DNA of 36,647 bases from RGIG5612 sp045616165. Its GTDB lineage: Bacteria > Bacillota > Clostridia > Lachnospirales > Lachnospiraceae. Location of the stretch: assembly GCA_045616165.1 (NCBI GenBank), contig JAZLGF010000001.1, positions 1 to 36,647 of the forward strand, read 5' to 3'. The notes beneath the pieces were generated by a model. It saw only the letters and a list, made by a program, of their open reading frames with translations. It did no database searches and had not been told where the DNA came from. How positions within the stretch are numbered: the first letter of the stretch is position 1; each line of letters starts with the position of its first letter. This document shows, piece after piece, positions 1 to 7,854 of this stretch. Made by a program: the position numbers and the translations under genes.

Positions 1-479
1 ATATAGAGACCTTTTTCATTGAAGGAATCAGATGCAAGCAAAGGAAGAGCGTTATAATATTCTTCATCAATTTTACCTTTTTTAAGGAGCTCTTCGTATT
101 TATCTCCTTCTAGAAAAAATTCGTCATAAGTAAAGTTTATCGTATTATATGCAAAACCATCAACTGGCTTTACATGAGTAACATAGCACGGGTACTGTGA
201 AACAGTTAAATCTAAATTTCTACCAATTAAAACATCTCCATTTTTTGCCCTAGTTCCTAATGCGGAGCAACCACCGCCAGGTAATTCAGCCCATTTATCA
301 TATCTTGCATTAGAATAAGCTAAGGCACTGTCAAAATCAAAATGCGTATGTTCATCAACGTCAATAACATAATCACCTAAATCCGTAAAGTTCTCATAAT
401 GCTTATTAACTATTTCCCACTTACAAGTGGCACCTTTTGCATATTTTTCACTACTACACGTCGATAATAACTTATTCAT
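1..479 (-). CDS. Choloylglycine hydrolase-family Ntn hydrolase (linear amide C-N hydrolase), 3' end cut by window edge
   Basis: The minus-strand frame is open from an ATG at 479 to the window edge (about 159 codons seen). AGAGGAG lies 8-9 bases upstream of the ATG. The translation contains PGGGCSALGTRAKNGDVLIG followed by RNLDL. This is the signature of the choloylglycine hydrolase/penicillin V acylase/NAAA superfamily: a nucleophilic Cys (C71 here) followed by a G-R-N-x-D block. Members cleave linear amide bonds such as bile-salt, penicillin V or N-acyl amides. About 70 residues precede C71, so activation would need removal of a propeptide, as in acid ceramidase/NAAA-type members; classic bile-salt hydrolases have Cys at position 2. 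No clear signal peptide is visible. The gene starts 48 bases after the precursor-like peptide gene and probably shares its promoter. The substrate cannot be told, and the C-terminal half is outside the window. Confidence 0.75.
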   Translation of the reverse strand, partial: MNKLLSTCSSEKYAKGATCKWEIVNKHYENFTDLGDYVIDVDEHTHFDFDSALAYSNARYDKWAELPGGGCSALGTRAKNGDVLIGRNLDLTVSQYPCYVTHVKPVDGFAYNTINFTYDEFFLEGDKYEELLKKGKIDEEYYNALPLLASDSFNEKGLY

Positions 480-527
480 TAAAAATGCTCCTCTCTTTGA
501 TTAAATAAATATCTGTACTTTTGAAAA

Positions 528-908
528 TTACCAAAAATAGACTTGCTTTGCATGAAATGTATTTTTATGGCATCTAGGGCATTCTTCAATTATTGGAATC
601 CAATAGCCTTGTCTATCTTTAACGTATCTACATTCTGTACATTGAAAAGCTGTAAAAGTATGCTCCTCAATTACATCAATTATACCTTTTCCACCACTTA
701 CATTTTCAAGTTCTTCATCTTTAACTTCAACGAAACCCGATTCTGAAAATGTTTGATTTTTATTTATAAATTTTAACTTGTCTTCCTCTGCTATTTCAAT
801 AGAATACTCTTTAAATAATTTTAAGTATTCTTCTTTTGATTGCACCTTGCTTACTTTTTCCTTAAATTCTTCGTTATTTAATAAATCATTTATTAATTTT
901 TCATTCAT
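528..908 (-). CDS. Double-glycine leader peptide with four-cysteine core (putative RiPP/bacteriocin precursor)
   Basis: This is a 126-residue protein. I chose the ATG at 908 because AAAAGGAGATTCATT sits directly before it; a longer frame reaches 953 but has no comparable site. Residues 1-73 look like a Nif11-type or other double-glycine leader. They are charged and helical and end in VKDEELENVSGG, matching the usual E-L-x-x-V-x-G-G cleavage motif. The 53-residue remainder has two CxxC pairs (C90/C93 and C110/C113), several aromatic residues and a terminal YFW. The CxxC-x16-CxxC spacing looks like a zinc ribbon, or could supply cysteines for modification or disulfides. A promoter lies upstream and the Ntn hydrolase gene follows. 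No modification enzyme or ABC exporter is visible before the window ends. Precursor identity is inferred from the leader; the core is not a family I recognise. Confidence 0.65.
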   Translation of the reverse strand: MNEKLINDLLNNEEFKEKVSKVQSKEEYLKLFKEYSIEIAEEDKLKFINKNQTFSESGFVEVKDEELENVSGGKGIIDVIEEHTFTAFQCTECRYVKDRQGYWIPIIEECPRCHKNTFHAKQVYFW

Positions 909-995
909 AATGAATCTCCTTTTCATTTCATCAATATATGTCATTTCCAGCAATATATCGAAGTGTTTCTATAAACGGTTCATGACCACCTTTAT

Positions 996-1024
996 ATTAT
1001 ACGAAAAAACATAGAAAAAGCCAA
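996..1024 (-). promoter_or_regulatory. Sigma-A-type promoter for the leader peptide/Ntn hydrolase operon
   Basis: Reading the minus strand, TTGGCT (1024-1019) and a perfect TATAAT (1001-996) are separated by 17 bases. The -10 box lies about 90 bases before the ATG at 908. Confidence 0.6.
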
Positions 1025-1078
1025 TCAACGCCAACTCTTTATAAAACTTAAAGTCGCATTTTGCAATACAAATTCATA

Positions 1079-1170
1079 AGAGGGATTTGCGCCGGGGACT
1101 TCGTCCCCTTTCACGCCGCATCGTAAGCTACGCACTCCCGTGCTTGCTTACTCCTTGTTCAAATCCCTCT
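1079..1170. repeat. Structured palindromic element bounded by 11-bp inverted repeats
   Basis: AGAGGGATTTG (1079-1089) is repeated in inverted form at 1160-1170. Between them are GGGGAC-TTC-GTCCCC (1094-1108) and a nested stem GTAAGC...GCTTAC (1123-1128/1146-1151) enclosing GCAC-TCCC-GTGC (1132-1143). The terminal 11-mer also occurs in the T-arm region of the adjacent tRNA-Ser (1231-1241). It looks like a small non-coding mobile or extragenic repeat. No gene is visible in 909-1223 apart from this element, the promoter at 996-1024 and the terminator. Confidence 0.55.
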
Positions 1171-1182
1171 CTTGAACCAATT

Positions 1183-1221
1183 AAAAATAAAAAGAGTGTC
1201 GCTGACACTCTTTTTATTTTT
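1183..1221 (-). terminator. Intrinsic terminator downstream of tRNA-Ser
   Basis: AAAGAGTGTC-GCT-GACACTCTTT forms a near-perfect stem with a 3-base loop. It is flanked by A-rich and T-rich runs, so it could end transcription in both directions. On the minus strand it directly follows the tRNA. Confidence 0.8.
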
Positions 1222-1223
1222 AA

Positions 1224-1313
1224 CGGAGAAAGAGGGATTTGAACCCTCGCACGGCTATTAACCGCCTACTCCCTTTCCAGGGGAGCCCCTTCGGCCAGCT
1301 TGGGTACTTCTCC
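1224..1313 (-). tRNA. tRNA-Ser (anticodon GGA)
   Basis: The minus strand reads GGAGAAG at the 5' end, pairing with the 3' acceptor strand before a G discriminator. The D arm, the anticodon stem CTCCC/GGGAG around loop CTGGAAA (GGA at 1278-1276), a long class-II variable arm and the T arm GAGGG-TTCAAAT-CCCTC are all recognisable. The length is 90 nt and CCA is not encoded. The long variable arm and GGA anticodon identify a serine tRNA for UCC/UCU codons. Confidence 0.95.
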
Positions 1314-1335
1314 GAATTAATAATTACGTATGAAA

Positions 1336-1364
1336 ATTCTACACGATAAGTTTATCAAAATCAA
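1336..1364 (-). promoter_or_regulatory. Promoter for tRNA-Ser
   Basis: On the minus strand TTGATT (1364-1359) and TAGAAT (1341-1336) are spaced by 17 bases. The -10 box lies about 23 bases before the tRNA 5' end, as expected for a short-leader tRNA transcript. Confidence 0.6.
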
Positions 1365-1388
1365 GGTTTCTCCATAAAAGTTTGTAGC

Positions 1389-1410
1389 ATACACTCTTAT
1401 TTTAGTGTAT
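1389..1410. promoter_or_regulatory. Inverted repeat before the HD-phosphatase gene, possible operator
   Basis: ATACACT (1389-1395) and AGTGTAT (1404-1410) form a perfect 7-bp inverted repeat with an 8-base spacer, ending 10 bases before the ATG at 1421. No clear -35/-10 pair was found here, so an operator role is only a suggestion. Confidence 0.3.
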
Positions 1411-1420
1411 TCTATAGAAG

Positions 1421-2878
1421 ATGAGTTACAAAATTGAGAATCTAAAAAAATCATTAAGTAATAGAGTTTCGGAAAATCGATATTCCCATTGTTTGCGTGT
1501 TGCTGATACAGCGCAAAAAATGGCAGACATATTTGGATGCGATAAAACAAAGGCTTATGTTGCAGGGCTCATGCATGACATCGCAAAAGAGCTTTCTTAT
1601 GATGAGATTCTTTCAATATGTAAACGCGGAGGATTTAATTTAGGTCAAAAAGATATTGATGATCCGCATTCTCTACATGGACATGCTGGAGCTATTTTAG
1701 TTAACGAAGAATTTGGTATTGATGATAACGAAATACTTCTTGCAATTGCTAACCATGCGGGAAGACCAGGTATGACTCTTCTCGAAAAAATTATTTTCCT
1801 ATCTGATCTTGATGATTTGTTCTTTAGGCAAGGCTTTTTACTAAACATTCTTGAGATTGCAGAAAATAAAAAAGATATGGATGAAGTTTTATATATCGTT
1901 GCCCTGCAAAGCTTAAAATACTGTATGGGAAAAGAAACTTTTTTCAGTGAACGATTACGTGATGCATTTGATTATATTTTAATTAATCGCCAAAAAAAGC
2001 AAACTCAAAACGCTTCAAAACTATCTAACATAGACGAAGATGCACTTTTTAAATCTTTAGTTCAGCATAATGCCGCCCACAGAGTTTCGCTTAATAGCGT
2101 TAGAAACATGCGAGATTTAGGTGGCTATAAAACAAAATCTGGAAGGCTAACAAAAAAGCACCTTTTAATTCGTTCAGAAAATTTATCAGCAATGACTAAA
2201 GAAGATGCTTTGGCATTAAAAGATTATGGAATAACATGCATAATTGATTTGCGAGTTCCTTCCGAAACAGAATCTGCTCCAGATAATATTTTTTCACTAT
2301 TTAAATACGAAAATTGTCCTTTGTCTCTTCCTTCTGAGGAAACCGCCGATTATCGAAATCGCATTTTCGAACGCCGGATTCAAAATTTTTCCGAGGAAGA
2401 AGATGCATGGTACATTTCCCAATATCTTACATCTGTTGATATGTTAGGCATGTACACAAATATTTTATCTAGTCCTGAATCTCTTAATCAGATTAGAAAA
2501 GTGTTATCTATAATGGCAAATGAAAATGGCGGTATTCTTTTTCATTGTACAAGTGGTAAGGACCGTACCGGAATCATCGCTGCCATAGTTCTTTTTATTT
2601 TAGGTGTTGATTTTGAAGATGTTCGTTTAGACTATTACACTTCTGGATTGTACTCTCTTAAAACAGCCGAGTCTCTTGTAAATACCTTGAAGTCATTTGG
2701 CTATGAAGATAAATTAAAAAAAGAGGCCCGCCGTTTTGTCGGAGTCTCTTTAGAAACGCCTGATTTAATTTATCAATGGATGGTTTCTCAATATGGTAGT
2801 GCTGATAAGTACATAAAAAACATTTTGCAAATTCCAGAAGAAATTCATCAACAGTTTAATAAAAAATATTTAGACTAA
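1421..2878 (+). CDS. YqeK-like HD hydrolase fused to a Y_phosphatase3-type tyrosine phosphatase
   Basis: This is a 485-residue two-domain protein. Residues about 10-190 resemble YqeK-type HD hydrolases (Ap4A to ADP): RYSHCLRVADTA with H23, MHDIAK with H52-D53, an H86 region, then NHAGRPGMTLLEKIIFLSD. The stretch after that Asp is DLDDLFFRQG rather than the usual Y-I-E-P-x-R, so substrate preference may differ. Residues about 220-480 are a Y_phosphatase3/tyrosine-serine phosphatase domain: NMRDLGGY near 229, IIDLR near 274-278, and the complete P-loop HCTSGKDRTG at 375-384 (nucleophile C376, R382). Both active sites look intact and there is no membrane segment. The ribosome binding site is weak, but the ATG at 1421 fits the start of the HD domain. 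The gene stands alone, and its stop codon abuts that of the convergent STAS gene. The domain calls are strong; the shared pathway is unknown. Confidence 0.85.
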   Translation: MSYKIENLKKSLSNRVSENRYSHCLRVADTAQKMADIFGCDKTKAYVAGLMHDIAKELSYDEILSICKRGGFNLGQKDIDDPHSLHGHAGAILVNEEFGIDDNEILLAIANHAGRPGMTLLEKIIFLSDLDDLFFRQGFLLNILEIAENKKDMDEVLYIVALQSLKYCMGKETFFSERLRDAFDYILINRQKKQTQNASKLSNIDEDALFKSLVQHNAAHRVSLNSVRNMRDLGGYKTKSGRLTKKHLLIRSENLSAMTKEDALALKDYGITCIIDLRVPSETESAPDNIFSLFKYENCPLSLPSEETADYRNRIFERRIQNFSEEEDAWYISQYLTSVDMLGMYTNILSSPESLNQIRKVLSIMANENGGILFHCTSGKDRTGIIAAIVLFILGVDFEDVRLDYYTSGLYSLKTAESLVNTLKSFGYEDKLKKEARRFVGVSLETPDLIYQWMVSQYGSADKYIKNILQIPEEIHQQFNKKYLD

Positions 2879-3178
2879 TTATTGTCCAATGTTAACAATG
2901 TCATCAAATCCTGTGATATCAAAAATATCTTTTATAATTTCATTCATGTTAATAATCGCCATCTTACCATTATTTTTAATTATTCTATTTGCTACAACAA
3001 GTAATGTTCTAAGGCCCGCTGACGTAATATAATCTAAATCCTTAAAATCCAACACTATATCATTTGAATCGATCGTATCCATTAGCTCTTGGAATTCTTT
3101 TGCATTAGCTGTATTTATTTCTGCTTGGAAAGCCAAAATTACTTGCTTGCCATTTACGTTTTTTTTATACTTTAACAT
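2879..3178 (-). CDS. STAS-domain anti-anti-sigma factor
   Basis: This 99-residue protein is a single STAS domain of the SpoIIAA/RsbV type. It has VLDFKDLDYITSAGLRTLL around residues 42-60, with S53 as the expected phosphorylation site. Such proteins bind an anti-sigma kinase (RsbW/SpoIIAB type) when dephosphorylated and so release a sigma factor or other target. The ATG follows the phosphatase gene's stop codon by one base (TAAGATG), with GGGG in front, so the two are probably translationally coupled. The natural pairing is that the upstream RsbU-like phosphatase dephosphorylates this protein. The kinase partner could be the RsbW-like protein at 19997-20401, but that is inference. Confidence 0.85.
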   Translation of the reverse strand: MLKYKKNVNGKQVILAFQAEINTANAKEFQELMDTIDSNDIVLDFKDLDYITSAGLRTLLVVANRIIKNNGKMAIINMNEIIKDIFDITGFDDIVNIGQ

Positions 3179-3179
3179 C

Positions 3180-4715
3180 TTATATCCCCTGTTTATTATA
3201 CTTCAATAATACCATAGTTTTATCGTCATATTGTTCTGAACCTTTTCCAAATTCACAGACCTTGTTATCAATGCTTTCAAGGATTTTATCTCCTTGACTT
3301 TCCTTAGTTAAATTAAACATTTCTTTTAATCTATCTATTCCAAATCTATTACCCGAATCATCATGTTCATCAACTATACCATCTGAGAATAACAAAATCT
3401 TTTCTTCTGGTTCTATTTTTACTACATCTTGTTTATAGCATGTATTAGGTCTTATTCCAAGGGCAACATTTTTATTTCCTGTTAACGTCACTAATTCTTT
3501 GTCTTTGTTTATATATAAAGGCGCATCCATACCCGCATTTACATAAATCAATTCTCCGGTATTAATATCAAGCATGCCAAGCCAAAGCGTTATGAAATAA
3601 AAATCGTTATTTCTTATGCAAAGCATTTTATTAACCTTGTTAAATATTTCTTCTGGCGAAAGACCCGCATATGCATAATCTTTAAGACTTGCAAATGCTC
3701 TTGCCATAAAAAGCGCTGAGGCCGTTCCCTTTCCAGACACATCTCCAAGGCAAAAGATTAAATGAGACTCATCTATCATGTAATAATCATACAAGTCTCC
3801 TCCTACTTCTTTTGCTGCTTTCATAAATCCCCATATTCCGAAACGTTTTTCTAAATCAAAAATCCCTTTTTCCGGAAGCATGCTTTGTTGCATTTCTTCC
3901 GCCGCTTTCATCTCCGTTTTTCTTTGAACTAATTCTCTACTTTTGCTAACGTACATGCAAAAGAAAGTTGAAACAAAACCTGTTACAAGTAGTCCTAATA
4001 GCCAATAATATTTCGACTCGGAAATAAACAATATTACTTCGATAATAACAAACAAAGGATTTATTAGAAATGCCATTCTAACATTAAATGAAAGCTTTCT
4101 ATTTAATGCGGGTATTCCAAAGGCGAGTACTCCGATAAGGATAAATACCATATGAATATAATATCCTGCATATATTATTCCATTATAATTTTCATCAATT
4201 TCAAAAATAATTGGATAAAAGAAATTTATCACTACCAATATAATATTAATTATAAGTAATGCCTCATTAATAATATCAATTGCTTTATATTTTTTTATCT
4301 GGGAAATTGACATTTTTAAATATTGCCATACCAAATAAAGCGCAAAACTTTCAAATACATAAATCAAGTTATCAAACACAAACAGCAAAGAAACTCCCCA
4401 CTTATGTGCCGCTATAATAAATGTCATGGCATCAGAAAATAATGTGGCCGATAAAGAAAAAATCAAAAGCAAAATGATTTGCATCATTTTGCTTTCAAAA
4501 TTTTGGTCTATGATAGCAATCGCAAGAGCGACTAGACAATAAATCAGTGAGACAATATCCAAAGTAACTTGGAACATCATGACTGTGTTCACTTCATGCG
4601 TATCTATTTTCCACGCTAAAATATATACGCAAAAAATCATCGCAAGAATTAAAGTAAACGCAATTATTCCACAAATCGTATTTTGTTTTTTTGTGAAATT
4701 CAAAATTTTTCTCAT
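3180..4715 (-). CDS. Membrane-anchored SpoIIE/RsbU-family PP2C phosphatase
   Basis: This is a 511-residue protein. Residues about 12-255 hold seven or eight hydrophobic segments (for example 14-34, 50-70, 78-100, 150-172, 185-202, 213-232, 238-256). A short linker with EEMQQSMLP follows, the usual start of the PP2C_SIG phosphatase. Metal-binding and catalytic motifs are intact: VGGDLYDYY (304-312), GDVSGKG (324-330), LFSDGI (442-447) and YDDKTMV (496-502). The family dephosphorylates STAS anti-anti-sigma factors. The membrane part probably senses an envelope or small-molecule signal. The gene begins 17 bases after the TRAP permease and lacks a good Shine-Dalgarno sequence, so it may rely on read-through and coupling. 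It is coupled to the STAS gene downstream. Confidence 0.9.
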   Translation of the reverse strand: MRKILNFTKKQNTICGIIAFTLILAMIFCVYILAWKIDTHEVNTVMMFQVTLDIVSLIYCLVALAIAIIDQNFESKMMQIILLLIFSLSATLFSDAMTFIIAAHKWGVSLLFVFDNLIYVFESFALYLVWQYLKMSISQIKKYKAIDIINEALLIINIILVVINFFYPIIFEIDENYNGIIYAGYYIHMVFILIGVLAFGIPALNRKLSFNVRMAFLINPLFVIIEVILFISESKYYWLLGLLVTGFVSTFFCMYVSKSRELVQRKTEMKAAEEMQQSMLPEKGIFDLEKRFGIWGFMKAAKEVGGDLYDYYMIDESHLIFCLGDVSGKGTASALFMARAFASLKDYAYAGLSPEEIFNKVNKMLCIRNNDFYFITLWLGMLDINTGELIYVNAGMDAPLYINKDKELVTLTGNKNVALGIRPNTCYKQDVVKIEPEEKILLFSDGIVDEHDDSGNRFGIDRLKEMFNLTKESQGDKILESIDNKVCEFGKGSEQYDDKTMVLLKYNKQGI

Positions 4716-4732
4716 GTACTTTGTTTATTTAA

Positions 4733-6721
4733 TTAAGCTATATTTTCTTTTTGTTTTTTTCTTCCAATAAGTTGCAACACAAACGCTATTACAACCAAAA
4801 CTATTCCTATAACGTCGGTCGTCCAGCCCGGAATAAGAAGTGTTAATCCACCTACAATAAATAATATAGTTTCAATTACATTATTCTTTTTTAATACATA
4901 TCCTGAAAGCGCTGAGGCTATTGCAAAGATTCCGATTACCGATGTAACAATAACAACTATAGCACTTAATACGCCTTCATTCATAAGCAATAAGCTTGGA
5001 TTCATTGCAAATATATACGGAACAACGAAAGCCCCTATCGCAAGCTTCGTTGCGTTTATTCCCGTCTTTATAGGACTCGATTTTGCTATGGCTGAGCCGG
5101 CGTATGCCGCAAGCGCAACCGGTGGTGTAATATCCGCAACTATTCCAAAGTAGAATACGAAGAAGTGTGCTGCTACCGGATTAACACCCATTGTAATTAA
5201 GATTGGTGCACATGTAGAAGCCATGATACAGTAGTTTGCTGTTGTAGGTACGCCCATTCCAAGAATAATGCAACAAAGCATTGTAAGGAATAAGCATATA
5301 AATAATGAAAGCATTGGGTTTGGAATTGAACGGCTTATGTTAACAACTCCTGATATAAGTTGTGATGCAAGGCCTGTTGCTGTGATGCATCCTGCTACGA
5401 TTCCGGCCATGATACATGCAACAACAACCGTAATACAACTCTTTCCGCCTGCTTCTAATGAATTAAATGTCATCTTTCCAACATTTAATATTATTTTTCC
5501 TGCGCCTTGTTTTTCTTTAATTCCATCAATAATGTTTTGCGGAAGTACAACTAATATAGAAAGAATAATTGCAACTGCTGCTGAATAAGCAAGCGTTCTA
5601 GTATTAGTTGCAACAAGCCATACTAACACGATAAGTGGAATAAGAAGATAAAGTTTTGGAAGGAGTTGTCTCCACTTAGGAAGCATCTCTTTTGATATTC
5701 CCTTAAGACCTAGTTTTTTAGCCTCCAAGTGAACGGCAATAAAAATTCCAAGGAAATATAAAATTGCAGGAAGGATTGCGTAGAGCGCAACCTTTCCATA
5801 TGGTATGCCCATATACTCTGCCATAAGGAATGCGGCCGCTCCCATAATAGGTGGCATTATCTGGCCTCCGGTAGAAGCTGCTGCCTCAACGGCTCCGGCA
5901 AACTCTGGTTTATATCCTGTTTCTTTCATCATAGGAATAGTAACTGAACCCGTTGTAACAGTATTTCCAACAGATGATCCACTTACCATTCCGCAAAGTG
6001 CAGATGATATAACCGCTACTTTAGCAGGTCCTCCCGAACGGCTACCTACTAAAGCGTTAGCGCAATTTATAAAGAATGCACTTATTCCTGTTCTTTCTAA
6101 GAACGCGCCAAAGATAATAAATACTGCTATAAACTTAGCGCAAACCTGAACAGGTGTTGAAAGAATTCCGCTTGTTGAATAGAATAACGTGAACATCATT
6201 CTTTGGATAACTGTCCATGCCGGAAGTCCCATACTCGCCATGTTAATAAATGTATAAATCAGCAAAGCTCCCGCAACACATATAATAGGAAGTCCAACAC
6301 ATCTTCTACAAAGTTCTATACTACAAAGAATTGCGACGATGGCAACAATTGTTAAAAATGGTGTCATCTTCGCAGGACTGGTAAGTGTATGCGCAAGACT
6401 ACTATACGATATTGCATAATAGAAATATGAACCTCCACCAAGGACCATTAAAATCCAATCATACCAAGGCATGACATTCGGTCTAACATGATGTTTGCTT
6501 GCTGGATATGATAAAAATCCAATTACTAAAACACATCCCAAAAATGATGTTAATCGTATTTCGAGACCCACTGTTGAAAACAATGTAGAGTAAATACAGT
6601 ATAATGAAAAAATAGCAATAACAATAGATGTTATTAGCTTTGGTGTTCCTTCCCAAATACGAGTTGCTGATTCTCTATCATATGCTCTCATCAATTCGTC
6701 TTTATTGATTGTTTCGCCCAT
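4733..6721 (-). CDS. TRAP transporter fused permease (4TM/12TM, TAXI type)
   Basis: This is a 662-residue polytopic membrane protein. The N-terminal part (about 1-170) corresponds to the small-subunit 4TM region. The rest is a DctM-like large subunit with Gly/Pro/Ser-rich segments such as VAVISSALCGMVSGSSVGN and ASTGGQIMPPIMGAAAFLMA, and ILGMGVPTTANYC further on. Such fused permeases work with TAXI binding proteins and take up small carboxylates using an ion gradient. The gene lies 84 bases after the TAXI protein gene, with a hairpin terminator in the gap, and AGAGAGGAAAA precedes the ATG. The ligand cannot be told from sequence. The STAS-pathway phosphatase immediately downstream is unusual company. 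Confidence 0.92.
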   Translation of the reverse strand: MGETINKDELMRAYDRESATRIWEGTPKLITSIVIAIFSLYCIYSTLFSTVGLEIRLTSFLGCVLVIGFLSYPASKHHVRPNVMPWYDWILMVLGGGSYFYYAISYSSLAHTLTSPAKMTPFLTIVAIVAILCSIELCRRCVGLPIICVAGALLIYTFINMASMGLPAWTVIQRMMFTLFYSTSGILSTPVQVCAKFIAVFIIFGAFLERTGISAFFINCANALVGSRSGGPAKVAVISSALCGMVSGSSVGNTVTTGSVTIPMMKETGYKPEFAGAVEAAASTGGQIMPPIMGAAAFLMAEYMGIPYGKVALYAILPAILYFLGIFIAVHLEAKKLGLKGISKEMLPKWRQLLPKLYLLIPLIVLVWLVATNTRTLAYSAAVAIILSILVVLPQNIIDGIKEKQGAGKIILNVGKMTFNSLEAGGKSCITVVVACIMAGIVAGCITATGLASQLISGVVNISRSIPNPMLSLFICLFLTMLCCIILGMGVPTTANYCIMASTCAPILITMGVNPVAAHFFVFYFGIVADITPPVALAAYAGSAIAKSSPIKTGINATKLAIGAFVVPYIFAMNPSLLLMNEGVLSAIVVIVTSVIGIFAIASALSGYVLKKNNVIETILFIVGGLTLLIPGWTTDVIGIVLVVIAFVLQLIGRKKQKENIA

Positions 6722-6747
6722 TTTTTCCTCTCTCTTTTCTCAAATAA

Positions 6748-6777
6748 AAAGACTACGGATTTTTGTCCGTAGTCTTT
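6748..6777 (-). terminator. Hairpin terminator/attenuator between TAXI protein and permease genes
   Basis: AAAGACTACGGA (6748-6759) pairs perfectly with TCCGTAGTCTTT (6766-6777) around a 6-base loop. On the minus strand it is followed by TTTTTATTT. Partial termination here would give more binding protein than permease. Confidence 0.8.
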
Positions 6778-6805
6778 ATTAATTATTAACCTAAACTACG
6801 CACTC

Positions 6806-7765
6806 TTATTTAACAGGTACCTCGTATTGCTGTTCTTCAAAGTACTTAGCAGCACCTTTGTGGTAAGGTACAGTTGTAACGGATGTAGCCCTATCAAGTG
6901 AAAGTTCTAATCCTTTTGCATGCATTGTTGCGATTTCATCTTTGTTATCATAGATAGTTTTAACAAAGTTATATACGTCTGTTTCTGATACATCTTCGCC
7001 AGCAACAACAATAGCATCAACTGCTACAGTCTTAGTTTCGCCTACGCCATTATATGTATCAGCCGGAATTACGTCAACTGTGTAGTATGGTGATGTTTCT
7101 TGAAGTTTTGCAATATGCTCTTCATCAAGACCAACAAGGTAAACTTGTTTAGCTGTGCAAAGGTCTGTGATAGCTGTTGTAGGTGCTCCTGCAACTACGA
7201 AAGCAGCATCAATCTTTCCATCCTTTAATGAATCAGCTGAATCACCAAATCCTTGGTAAACAGGATTAATATCATCTTCTGTTAATCCATATGCATCTAA
7301 AATATCAAGAGCATTGAAATATGTTCCTGAACCTCTATCACCTACAGAAACAGTTTTGCCTTTAAGGTCTGATGGTGTTTTGATGTCTGGATTTGTTGTA
7401 ACGATTTGGATATCTTCTACATACAATGAGCAAACAACTTTAAGATTCTTAATTGGGCTTAAGAATAATCTTGTTCCATTATATGCATAAGCTAAAACGT
7501 CAGACTGTGAAAAGCCAATCTGTGATCCGCCTGCTTCAAGGTCTTCTAAGTTAGCCTGTGATCCACCTGAAGAAATAACAGTTACTTGGGTATCTGTGTT
7601 GCTAGAAACATACTGAGCTAAAACTCCGCCAAATCCATAATATGTTCCTGTGTCGCCACCAGTAGTAAAGATAAGTTTTCCACCTTCACCATCTTTGCTG
7701 CCGCCACATGCAACTAAAGCTAATGCCATAACTGCTGCTAATACAGCTACTAAAATCTTTTTCAT
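6806..7765 (-). CDS. TAXI-family TRAP transporter solute-binding lipoprotein
   Basis: This is a 319-residue protein. Residues 1-20 are a lipoprotein signal peptide (MKKILVAVLAAVMALALVAC, lipobox LVAC, C20). The mature part starts with LIFTTGGDTGTYYGFGGVLA and continues with VISSGGSQANLEDLEAGGSQIGFSQSD, both characteristic of the TAXI (TRAP-associated extracytoplasmic immunogenic) binding proteins. It would be anchored outside the membrane and deliver ligand to the fused permease encoded next. AAGGAGGTAG lies 5 bases before the ATG. The gene is first in its operon, behind a recognisable promoter. Confidence 0.95.
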   Translation of the reverse strand: MKKILVAVLAAVMALALVACGGSKDGEGGKLIFTTGGDTGTYYGFGGVLAQYVSSNTDTQVTVISSGGSQANLEDLEAGGSQIGFSQSDVLAYAYNGTRLFLSPIKNLKVVCSLYVEDIQIVTTNPDIKTPSDLKGKTVSVGDRGSGTYFNALDILDAYGLTEDDINPVYQGFGDSADSLKDGKIDAAFVVAGAPTTAITDLCTAKQVYLVGLDEEHIAKLQETSPYYTVDVIPADTYNGVGETKTVAVDAIVVAGEDVSETDVYNFVKTIYDNKDEIATMHAKGLELSLDRATSVTTVPYHKGAAKYFEEQQYEVPVK

Positions 7766-7819
7766 AAAACTACCTCCTTAAAGTCAAATACTTTAACGGT
7801 TTAAATCATTAATGTATTA

Positions 7820-7847
7820 ATTCTACACTTTTTTACAAAAAAAGCAA
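7820..7847 (-). promoter_or_regulatory. Promoter for the TAXI-TRAP operon
   Basis: On the minus strand TTGCTT (7847-7842) and TAGAAT (7825-7820) are 16 bases apart, between the stop of the TSCPD gene and the TAXI ribosome binding site. Confidence 0.45.
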
Positions 7848-7854
7848 CTCTTTT

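Noticed and set aside
1075..1175. The element considered as a second, degenerate tRNA
   Set aside because: Only a T-arm-like fragment is present; no acceptor, D or anticodon arms can be formed.
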